Origin: [Ruminococcus] torques ATCC 27756
Lineage (GTDB): Bacteria > Bacillota > Clostridia > Lachnospirales > Lachnospiraceae
Assembly: GCF_000153925.1 (NCBI RefSeq)
Contig: NZ_DS264345.1
Coordinates: 372,001-436,000 of the forward strand
Direction: 5' to 3'
Length of the DNA: 64,000 nucleotides
Below, piece after piece: positions 26,656 to 32,574 of this stretch. The translations under genes were made by a program, and so were the position numbers. How positions within the stretch are numbered: the first letter of the stretch is position 1; each line of letters starts with the position of its first letter. The notes beneath the pieces are model-generated. The model was not told the DNA's origin and made no database searches. It saw nothing but the letters and a program-made list of their open reading frames with translations.

Positions 26656-26889
26656 ATGACATTTGAAATCGGGTCGACAGCTTATATTGTCGAGAGCAAC
26701 CGGATCATCCGTGAAGTGACTATAGTTAAGCGGAACGGAGATTTTTATATAATCCGGTTTGGCACAAGAGGCGGCATCCAAGTGAGAAGCAACAGGCTTT
26801 TTGCAAGCTATGAAGATGCGGATTCTTTCATACATAAAAAGACAGAAAAAATGACGGGATATCGTTCTCCATATGACTACATACACTAA
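26656..26889 (+). CDS. SOS-controlled small SH3-like protein
   Basis: A 77-residue protein, predicted all-beta barrel (FEIGSTAYIVESNRIIREVTIV, shown in part, then RNGDFYIIRFGTRGGIQVRSNRLF) with a short C-terminal helix. Similar small proteins are widespread in Firmicutes mobile elements without assigned function. GGAGG at 26640-26644 precedes ATG 26656. The LexA-box promoter upstream implies expression on DNA damage, when the prophage would induce. Confidence 0.7.
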   Translation: MTFEIGSTAYIVESNRIIREVTIVKRNGDFYIIRFGTRGGIQVRSNRLFASYEDADSFIHKKTEKMTGYRSPYDYIH

Positions 26890-26924
26890 AGTGAATAGAA
26901 GGGGATAATTTTGAAAAAATTTGA

Positions 26925-26976
26925 TTGACAACCCCCTTCAAATTTTATATACTCTAGTTAGCAAGTTAGCGAACAA
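26925..26976 (+). promoter_or_regulatory. Lysogeny promoter and operator copy 1
   Basis: TTGACA (26925-26930), 17 bases and TATACT (26948-26953) form the promoter of the repressor gene. The 20-base GTTAGCAAGTTAGCGAACAA (26957-26976) lies at the expected transcription start. An exact second copy lies at 28319-28338. Its inner GTTAGCGAAC is nearly palindromic, as expected for an XRE operator. Confidence 0.75.
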
Positions 26977-27091
26977 GCAAGCACGCTAATAAATGAACAC
27001 CGATATAAAAAGTGAAAATGCGAAAAAGTTAAAAAGCGAAAAACAAAGCGAAAACGAAAAGAAAAGTGAAAACAGAGAAAAGGTGAAAATT

Positions 27092-27460
27092 ATGATGTAT
27101 GCGAATTTTGGAGAATTTATAAGCAAGAAGAGAGTTGAAAAGAAAATCACACTGAGGAAAATGGCTGATATGTTAGGCGTATCCGCACCGTTTTTAACTG
27201 ATGTAGAAAAAGACAGACGCAACCCCTTCGATATGGAAAAACTTACACAACTCGCACAGATACTGAATTTGTCAAAAGAAGAAAACGCACAGATGCTTGA
27301 CCTTGCTGGAAAGAAGAGAAATGCCGTAGCACCAGACCTTCCAGAGTATATTATGGAACGGGACTATGTCAGTGCAGCTTTGAGGACGGCAAGGGACTTG
27401 GATGCAGGAGAAGAAGAATGGAACCAGTTTGTCGAGGAACTGAGAAAGCGAAAGGGGTAA
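27092..27460 (+). CDS. XRE-family phage repressor
   Basis: A 122-residue repressor. The helix-turn-helix spans about 4-62 (FGEFISKKRVEKKITLRKMADMLGVSAPFLTDVEKDRRNP, in part), followed by a short acidic C-terminal region. ATG 27092 has AGGTG 6 bases upstream. The open frame extends up to ATG 26993 through a low-complexity Lys/Glu/Ser stretch encoded by AAAAGYGAAAA repeats; that part is more likely untranslated leader. It is paired with the ImmA/IrrE gene 10 bases downstream, the usual arrangement of a protease-sensitive repressor. Confidence 0.88.
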   Translation: MMYANFGEFISKKRVEKKITLRKMADMLGVSAPFLTDVEKDRRNPFDMEKLTQLAQILNLSKEENAQMLDLAGKKRNAVAPDLPEYIMERDYVSAALRTARDLDAGEEEWNQFVEELRKRKG

Positions 27461-27470
27461 GAACCTATAT

Positions 27471-28262
27471 ATGTATAGACCTGAAATTAAAAGAAAGAGA
27501 TCTGGGGCACCAGTGTTAAGCAGAAAAGAGATTGATGTTATCGGACAGAATATTGTCGGGGATTTTATGCCGGAAGCATTAAAATCTCCACAGGAAATAG
27601 ATATCGATTTGTTGGCACAGGATTATCTGGGAATGGATCAGGACTTTCAGTACCTGTCGCACTGCGGTGTTTATCTTGGTATGACGGTATTCAATGACAC
27701 GGACAAAGTACCCGTGTATGATCCGCAGAATAACTGTGCGGACTATATCAGTGCAAAAGCACATACCGTGATAATCGATAAGACGCTCTTGGAAGAAAAT
27801 CAGGAACACAGATATCGTTTTACGATGGGACACGAGGCAGGACATGAGTTTTTACATAAAGAATATTTTGCCTATGATCCTGACCAGATAACACTGTTTG
27901 ACCTGATGGGAGAAACTCCGGCACCAATGGTTCAGTGCCGTGTGGACACAAAGAAGATGGACTGCCGGACATCGAAAAGCTGGACAGACAGGGACTGGAT
28001 GGAATGGCAGGCAAATGCGTTATCATCTGCAGTTCTGATGCCTGTTTCAATGGTACGGATGGTAGCTGAAAATTTTAAACGGCCCGGACTGCAGCAGATT
28101 TTTTGCCATTATGCATTGGCTGAAGAAGTGGCTTCCATATTTAATGTTTCATTTGAAGCAGCAGGATACCGATTGAAACAGCTTGGATATATTCCACAGG
28201 AGACACAACTGAGTACAGATATCCTTAACATGATTTCTTTTGATTTGGCTTGTAATTACTAG
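27471..28262 (+). CDS. ImmA/IrrE-family metallopeptidase
   Basis: A 263-residue zinc peptidase. The active-site helix TMGHEAGHEFLH carries HEXXH (about 121-125), and the downstream glutamate lies in WMEWQANALSSAVLMP. In ICEBs1 and related elements ImmA cleaves the XRE repressor to trigger induction; the same role is inferred here. ATG 27471 follows AAAGGGG. It forms an operon with the XRE gene and is closed by a terminator. Confidence 0.9.
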   Translation: MYRPEIKRKRSGAPVLSRKEIDVIGQNIVGDFMPEALKSPQEIDIDLLAQDYLGMDQDFQYLSHCGVYLGMTVFNDTDKVPVYDPQNNCADYISAKAHTVIIDKTLLEENQEHRYRFTMGHEAGHEFLHKEYFAYDPDQITLFDLMGETPAPMVQCRVDTKKMDCRTSKSWTDRDWMEWQANALSSAVLMPVSMVRMVAENFKRPGLQQIFCHYALAEEVASIFNVSFEAAGYRLKQLGYIPQETQLSTDILNMISFDLACNY

Positions 28263-28275
28263 CAGAAGGTTGAAG

Positions 28276-28309
28276 TATGCGGATTACAGAATGATCCGCA
28301 TATTTTTTT
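28276..28309 (+). terminator. Terminator after the ImmA gene
   Basis: TATGCGGAT (28276-28284) pairs with ATCCGCATA (28294-28302), followed by seven Ts. Confidence 0.9.
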
Positions 28310-28318
28310 ATCCTAAGT

Positions 28319-28338
28319 GTTAGCAAGTTAGCGAACAA
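28319..28338. repeat. Operator copy 2 (exact 20-bp repeat)
   Basis: GTTAGCAAGTTAGCGAACAA is identical to 26957-26976. Both copies are followed by AATGAACAC, directly here and after 15 bases in copy 1. The pair brackets the XRE/ImmA operon, as repressor operators controlling both lysogenic and lytic transcription would. Confidence 0.75.
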
Positions 28339-28446
28339 ATGAACACAAAAGAAAATATGAATATTATGTTGATTCATGGAATATATTACAGGGTTAATCA
28401 GTATAACAATAATATAGGTTTCAGAATAAGATATGAAGAAACTTAA
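28339..28446 (+). CDS. Possible 35-residue peptide after operator 2
   Basis: An open frame starts at the ATG that overlaps the end of operator copy 2 and reads MNTKENMNIMLIHGIYYR and onward to TAA 28446. It has no ribosome site and no recognisable family. It mirrors the ATG 26993 frame after operator 1 (MNTDIK). It may be only a by-product of the duplicated sequence. Confidence 0.25.
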   Translation: MNTKENMNIMLIHGIYYRVNQYNNNIGFRIRYEET

Positions 28447-28535
28447 AAAATATGAATACTTTTTGTTATAACTTTTCGACACGGCGCATATGATAAAAAG
28501 AAAAATGTCAGATTATGGAAAGAAGGTGAGAACAC

Positions 28536-28712
28536 ATGGCAAATGGAGTGATACATAGATGCACCAAGGAGTGCCCATACAACAAAAAATGCTTTGTATG
28601 CAAAACAGAGACGGAAGTATCAGGGAATGTTGTGGTGCTTCATAAATGCACGGTTACGAAAGAGGATATTCCAGTTCAGATTGGAAAAGAAGAAAATGCC
28701 TGTGTTTTATGA
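28536..28712 (+). CDS. Small Cys-rich protein
   Basis: A 58-residue protein with four close cysteines (HRCTKECPYNKKCFVCKTE) and two later ones (LHKC, NACVL). The spacing C-x3-C-x5-C-x2-C suggests a zinc-binding knuckle or a disulphide cluster. AGAAGGTGAG precedes ATG 28536. It is the first gene after the lysogeny control region and may be an early lytic product. No family recognised. Confidence 0.6.
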   Translation: MANGVIHRCTKECPYNKKCFVCKTETEVSGNVVVLHKCTVTKEDIPVQIGKEENACVL

Positions 28713-28756
28713 TGGGCAGAACAGTAAACTTAATAATCGGACTAGCTTGTAAAGAC

Positions 28757-28842
28757 AGCCACTAGGATGTGCTGATATTACAGTAGCCTACGAAACAGGG
28801 ATGTTAGTAGAATGCTGTAAAAAATCAGGGGTTCTAGTGGCT
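28757..28842 (+). ncRNA. Nested-hairpin RNA element
   Basis: Three nested stems are visible: outer AGCCACTAG (28757-28765) with CTAGTGGCT (28834-28842), middle TTACAG (28778-28783 region) with CTGTAA (28814-28820 region), and inner CTAC with GTAG around a 15-base loop. A strong terminator follows 20 bases later. The region has no credible ORF. A small structured phage RNA is inferred; I could not match it to a named class. Confidence 0.55.
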
Positions 28843-28863
28843 TTCTTAAAGTCAGCCATTTTT

Positions 28864-28904
28864 AGCCAACAGCCTGTTTGTGTGACAGACTGTTGGCTTT
28901 TTTT
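28864..28904 (+). terminator. Terminator of the structured RNA
   Basis: AGCCAACAG (28864-28872) pairs with CTGTTGGCT (28890-28898), followed by seven Ts. The remaining bases to 29018 contain only an AATTAC-ACAG-GTAATT inverted repeat (28939-28954). Confidence 0.9.
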
Positions 28905-29018
28905 GTTTCAAAAAAATGGAAAGCTGACGGATTAGGTTAATTACACAGGTAATTTTCTCCATTGCAGTGAACAAAGAATTAAAGATTTTCAGGAACAAAA
29001 GGGAGAACAAGTATATAG

Positions 29019-29105
29019 ATGCCTGATTACGATACGCATTTGGATAATATTGATGTTCTTCTGATCGATGACATTCAGTTCAGCATTGGATGTAAAAATA
29101 CCTAA
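29019..29105 (+). pseudogene. DnaA-type Walker B fragment
   Basis: A 28-codon frame reads MPDYDTHLDNIDVLLIDD, then IQFSIGCKNT and a stop. DVLLIDDIQF is the DnaA/Cdc6 AAA+ Walker B signature. Nothing else of DnaA (Walker A, sensor II, helix-turn-helix) is present. It looks like the remnant of a phage dnaA/dnaC-like loader, lost by deletion. There is no convincing ribosome site. Confidence 0.6.
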
Positions 29106-29309
29106 CCTTATATATTCTCTGCACACCTGATTTTATTTTACGAAAAATCTCAAATCACGAGGAGAATAAGTCATTAGGCATAAAAAGATGAAGTTTTGAT
29201 GTATCTGAAAAAATTTTTGAAATTTATTTTTAATCGTGCAAAAAGTCTGCACCTTAAAAAATTATTCTTTAGTCACAAAGCAAGGGAACAGAAAGGAGGT
29301 GAGCGAGAG

Positions 29310-29642
29310 ATGGCAAAGAAAAGCATGACACCAAGTGAGCGCAGGGAAGCAATCTTAAAAGTTCTGTGTCAGAGAAGACAGGACAAGATTGATAATCTGG
29401 CATTTGAGTTTGGCGTTTCAGTCCGGACTATAAAAAACGATATCGAAGAGCTGTCTCTTGCTTACCCGATTGAAACAGTTCGTGGCAGATACGGTGGAGG
29501 TGTAAAAGTGGCAGATGGATATTATGTCGGCCGCAATTACCTGAAACCGAAACAGCAGGAACTGCTCAAAAAGCTGCAAAGCACCCTTCAGGGTGACGAT
29601 CTTGAGGTGATGAACAGTATCCTTCGTGATTTTGCTTTGTAA
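29310..29642 (+). CDS. Phage helix-turn-helix (DeoR/HTH_11-like) regulator
   Basis: A 110-residue protein with a winged helix at about 8-60: RREAILKVLCQRRQDKI, then NLAFEFGVSVRTIKNDIEEL, then YPIETVRGRYGGGVKV as wing. ATG 29310 follows a perfect AAGGAGGTGA with 7 bases spacing; the frame extending upstream to 29196 is therefore rejected. It is first in the replication operon. An early regulator role is inferred. Confidence 0.8.
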   Translation: MAKKSMTPSERREAILKVLCQRRQDKIDNLAFEFGVSVRTIKNDIEELSLAYPIETVRGRYGGGVKVADGYYVGRNYLKPKQQELLKKLQSTLQGDDLEVMNSILRDFAL

Positions 29643-29701
29643 GAACTATATTTACGAGAACCCCACGGCCATGAGAGCCGAATGAGAAAGGATGAATTAT
29701 T

Positions 29702-30100
29702 ATGATGAAAATCTTTATCTGCAGCCCGTATCAGGGCAACATCGAGGAAAACAAAAAGAAGGCAGCATATTACGCAAAGATCGTTGCCAAATCTGGGAAT
29801 GTCCCAGTTGCACCACATATCTATTTTCCAACCTTCCTTGATGAGAAGAATCCCAACGAGAGAATGACAGGAATTGAAATGGGACTGGAACTCATGGATA
29901 CATGCGATATGGTCTATGTTTTCGGTTTTGAGATTACGGAAGGCATGAGATTCGAACTGGAACATGCCAAGGAAATGAAGAAGCCTGTAAGACTTTATGA
30001 CAGAAATTTTGAACAGATTTGTGTCAAAACGCTTCCGATTGATGACCGTGCCAGTGATGAGTACCGTTCCCTGATCAAGGGGCAGAAGCTCATGAGATAG
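29702..30100 (+). CDS. DUF4406/nucleoside 2-deoxyribosyltransferase-like protein
   Basis: A 132-residue Rossmann-like protein. MKIFICSPYQGNIEENKKKA, VPVAPHIYFPTFLD, CDMVYVFGFEITEGM and FELEHAKEMKKPV are in the order seen in nucleoside 2-deoxyribosyltransferase-like proteins common in phages (DUF4406/DUF7768 type). The glutamate in TEGM is at the nucleophile-like position. A role in nucleotide salvage or in NAD/nucleotide-based counter-defence is possible but unproven. Starts 29702 and 29705 are both usable. Confidence 0.75.
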   Translation: MMKIFICSPYQGNIEENKKKAAYYAKIVAKSGNVPVAPHIYFPTFLDEKNPNERMTGIEMGLELMDTCDMVYVFGFEITEGMRFELEHAKEMKKPVRLYDRNFEQICVKTLPIDDRASDEYRSLIKGQKLMR

Positions 30101-30110
30101 GAGATCCGCC

Positions 30111-30305
30111 ATGTCAGGAAGAGTAAATGTCCGTTATGGACTGAATCAGGGTGCCCGAATTATGGTCACTCGTGGAAAAGAGAAGAAAAAAGCAGCCGTT
30201 GTAAAGGAGTACCCGTTCCATATTCTGATGGATTGGGGAAAGTACAAGTCCAGTGTAAACAAAGTTGATGTGTATACAGGCGATGTGAAATTGGCACGCA
30301 TTTGA
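30111..30305 (+). CDS. Small phage protein, unknown
   Basis: A 64-residue basic protein, probably a beta barrel (ARIMVTRGKEKKKAAVVKEY, then FHILMDWGKYKSSVNKVDVY). ATG 30111 follows GGAGATCCGCC. It lies between the transferase-like gene and the next phage gene with short spacing, so it is part of the early operon. No family recognised. Confidence 0.65.
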   Translation: MSGRVNVRYGLNQGARIMVTRGKEKKKAAVVKEYPFHILMDWGKYKSSVNKVDVYTGDVKLARI

Positions 30306-30319
30306 AAGGAGAGAATGCC

Positions 30320-30661
30320 ATGAGCGAAGCATTATTATTGGTAGCCGAGGGCTACGAACAGATTGCTGCCGGAATCAGAAAGATGGTCGCAGCACAGAAA
30401 GATACATCTAAAAAGGAAGAGAAGCCTGTGAAGAAGGCAGAAAAGAAGGAAACTCCTGTGGCAGATACACCGAAAGATGAAGCTGCTCAGAAGGGGACAG
30501 CCGTTGACAGAAAGACGGTCCGTGCTTTCCTTGCGGACAAGTCCAGATCAGGAAAGACCTCCGAGGTAAAGAACCTGATCGAGCAGTTCGGTTTCCAGAA
30601 ATTGTCGGATGTTCCTGATGAAAAACTGTCGGAACTGTATGAGAAAGCACAGGTGCTTTAA
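30320..30661 (+). CDS. Phage protein with Lys/Glu/Ala linker
   Basis: A 113-residue protein: an N-terminal helix (ALLLVAEGYEQIAAGIRKMV), a charged low-complexity linker (about 27-62) and a C-terminal helical domain (DRKTVRAFLADKSRSGKTSEV onward). Similar proteins accompany DUF2800/DUF2815 genes in clostridial phages. ATG 30320 has AAAGGAGAG upstream. It overlaps the DUF2800 gene by one base. Function unknown; a recombination accessory is a guess from neighbours. Confidence 0.65.
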   Translation: MSEALLLVAEGYEQIAAGIRKMVAAQKDTSKKEEKPVKKAEKKETPVADTPKDEAAQKGTAVDRKTVRAFLADKSRSGKTSEVKNLIEQFGFQKLSDVPDEKLSELYEKAQVL

Positions 30662-31788
30662 TGGGCGGCCACGCAAGGTACTCGCCTTCGTCAGGCAAGA
30701 GACGTCTGGAATGCCCTCCATCGTTACTGTTGGAGGAGCAGTTCCCGGATGAAGAGTCACCCTTTGCAGCAGAGGGTACTGCCGGACATGCGATGGCAGA
30801 GTATCTCATCAATAAATATCTGAAGAAAAGAACCAAAAGACCTGTATCTGATTATTATTCGGATGAGCTGCTTGAAGCAGTGGATGATTATGTGGAATAT
30901 AACATCTGCCAGATCGAACAGGCAAGAAAGGATTGTGATGACCCATTCATCGGAGTGGAACTGAAGGTCAGCCTTGCACACAGAATCAGGGACTGCTTTG
31001 GTACTGCAGATATGGTGGTGGTTGATTCCCATAAGATCCACATTATCGATCTGAAGCTCGGCAAGGGCGTGGTGGTCGATGCGGAACAGAATGTCCAGCT
31101 TATGATCTATGGACTTGGAGTTCTGGACATGCTTGGTTTCTTATATGAGATCGACACGGTGGAACTTACCATCGTCCAGCCGAGGATCGAACATTTTTCC
31201 ACTTGGGAGATATCAGCCGAGGAGCTGCTTGTATGGGGAAAGGATGTTCTTGAACCGGGAGCAGCAAAGGCTCTTGCCGGAGAGGGAGAGTTTAAAACCG
31301 GAGACCACTGCCGATTCTGCAAGGCAAGATTTACATGCCGTGCAAGGGCAGAGGAATACCTGAAACTTGCCCAGATGGAATTTGCCGAGCCGGCCCTTAT
31401 GTCGGATGAGGAAATTGCAGAGGTTCTTTCCAAGGCAGATGCCCTGAAGAAATGGGCAGAAGAAGTTTACACCTACGCACAGAATGAAGCAGTGGTCAAC
31501 CATAAGGAATGGCCCGGATACAAACTTGTTCTGGGAAGAAGCAACCGTAAATATACGGACGAAGATGAAGTGGCAGAGGCAGCACAGAAAGCCGGATACA
31601 CGGATATCTATAAAAAGAACCTGATCGGCATTACCGAGATGGAAAGGCTGATGGGCAAAAAGAAATTTAATGAAATCCTTGGTTCACTGGTGTACAAGCC
31701 TGACGGCAAGGTCACACTGGTGCCGGATTCAGATAAAAGAGAAGCAGTTAAAACAGCAACCGCAGAAGCGGATTTTAAGGAGGAATAA
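30661..31788 (+). CDS. DUF2800 PD-(D/E)XK exonuclease-like protein
   Basis: A 375-residue RecB/Cas4-like nuclease. Visible are ARYSPSSGKRRLECPPS with N-terminal cysteine, GTAGHAMAEYL, the core ADMVVVDSHKIHIIDLKLG (D...DLK), and a distal CRFCKARFTCRARAEEY cluster whose cysteines suit an iron-sulphur site. Phages use such proteins for DNA recombination together with the DUF2815 protein that follows 4 bases later. Confidence 0.88.
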   Translation: MGGHARYSPSSGKRRLECPPSLLLEEQFPDEESPFAAEGTAGHAMAEYLINKYLKKRTKRPVSDYYSDELLEAVDDYVEYNICQIEQARKDCDDPFIGVELKVSLAHRIRDCFGTADMVVVDSHKIHIIDLKLGKGVVVDAEQNVQLMIYGLGVLDMLGFLYEIDTVELTIVQPRIEHFSTWEISAEELLVWGKDVLEPGAAKALAGEGEFKTGDHCRFCKARFTCRARAEEYLKLAQMEFAEPALMSDEEIAEVLSKADALKKWAEEVYTYAQNEAVVNHKEWPGYKLVLGRSNRKYTDEDEVAEAAQKAGYTDIYKKNLIGITEMERLMGKKKFNEILGSLVYKPDGKVTLVPDSDKREAVKTATAEADFKEE

Positions 31789-31791
31789 TCT

Positions 31792-32334
31792 ATGACAACA
31801 GCTAATTTAACCAAAGTGATCGTACCTTGCAGACTCAGCTATGCACACCTGTGGGAGCCGGACTCCATCAACGGAAGCGAACCGAAGTATTCCGTATCCT
31901 GCATCATCGACAAGAATGATAAGGAAACCATCGCCAAGATCAAGAAGGCAATCGAAACCGCTAAGGATGAGGGAAAAGGCAAGTGGGGCGGTAAGATCCC
32001 GGCGAACCTGAAGACTCCGCTCAGAGACGGTGACATCGACAGACCTGAAGACGAGGCGTATGCGGACAGCATGTTCCTGAACGCTAACAGCAAACAGGCC
32101 CCTCAGATCGTGGACAGACAGGTACAGCCAATCCTTGACCAGAGTGAGGTATATTCCGGCTGCTACGGAAGGGTATCCATTACATTTTACGCCTACAATT
32201 CAAACGGCAACAAGGGCATTGCTGCCGGACTTGGAAATGTGCAGAAGTTAAGGGATGGAGCGCCTCTCGGTTCCAGAGCAAATGCCAAGGATGAGTTCGA
32301 GGCAGTGGATGCAGAGGATGATTTCCTCGCATAG
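31792..32334 (+). CDS. DUF2815 single-stranded-DNA-binding-like protein
   Basis: A 180-residue protein of the DUF2815 family, thought to act as a phage ssDNA-binding protein with an OB-like fold. Typical stretches are RLSYAHLWEPDSINGSEPKY, SCIIDKNDKETI and CYGRVSITFYAYNSNGNKGI, with the acidic C-terminal tail DAEDDFLA as in SSB-type proteins. AAGGAGGAA precedes ATG 31792. It pairs with the DUF2800 nuclease and the DNA polymerase. Confidence 0.88.
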   Translation: MTTANLTKVIVPCRLSYAHLWEPDSINGSEPKYSVSCIIDKNDKETIAKIKKAIETAKDEGKGKWGGKIPANLKTPLRDGDIDRPEDEAYADSMFLNANSKQAPQIVDRQVQPILDQSEVYSGCYGRVSITFYAYNSNGNKGIAAGLGNVQKLRDGAPLGSRANAKDEFEAVDAEDDFLA

Positions 32335-32357
32335 GAGCATAACGGCAGTATTAAACC

Positions 32358-32387
32358 GGGCGGTGGTTTCCACCGTCCGTGTACATA
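32358..32387 (+). repeat. Hairpin plus CGTGTACATA element, copy 1
   Basis: GGCGGTGG (32359-32366) pairs with CCACCGTC (32370-32377 region), followed by CGTGTACATA and then a ribosome site. The same arrangement occurs at 40617-40657. There is no U tract. Confidence 0.6.
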
Positions 32388-32403
32388 AAGGAGATGTTAT
32401 TTC

Positions 32404-32574
32404 ATGGAAGAACTGATGAAGGAACTTAACAGCATAAAAAAATATATCCCGTATAACACATACCGCACCATTAAGGGGCAGATGAAGTCCGGCAATATGG
32501 CAGCAGCAAGAACGGGAATCAACAGAATAAAGAAAAGAGTGGAGGGACAGGCTTATGGACACGCTTGCAATTGA
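32404..32574 (+). CDS. Small phage protein ahead of DNA polymerase
   Basis: A 56-residue helical protein (MEELMKELNSIKKYIPYNTY, then RTIKGQMKSGNMAAARTGIN and RIKKRV). AAAGGAGATG precedes ATG 32404. Its end overlaps the polymerase start by 20 bases, indicating coupling. No function is known; it is basic and could bind nucleic acid. Confidence 0.65.
   Translation: MEELMKELNSIKKYIPYNTYRTIKGQMKSGNMAAARTGINRIKKRVEGQAYGHACN

Noticed and set aside
26993-27091. Longer N terminus for the XRE repressor
   Set aside because: The extension is low-complexity repeat and a good ribosome site and ATG lie at 27081-27094; kept only as a finding.
28757-28842. Retron msr-msd or OMEGA/guide RNA
   Set aside because: No reverse transcriptase, IscB or TnpB gene is nearby; the fold is small and simple.
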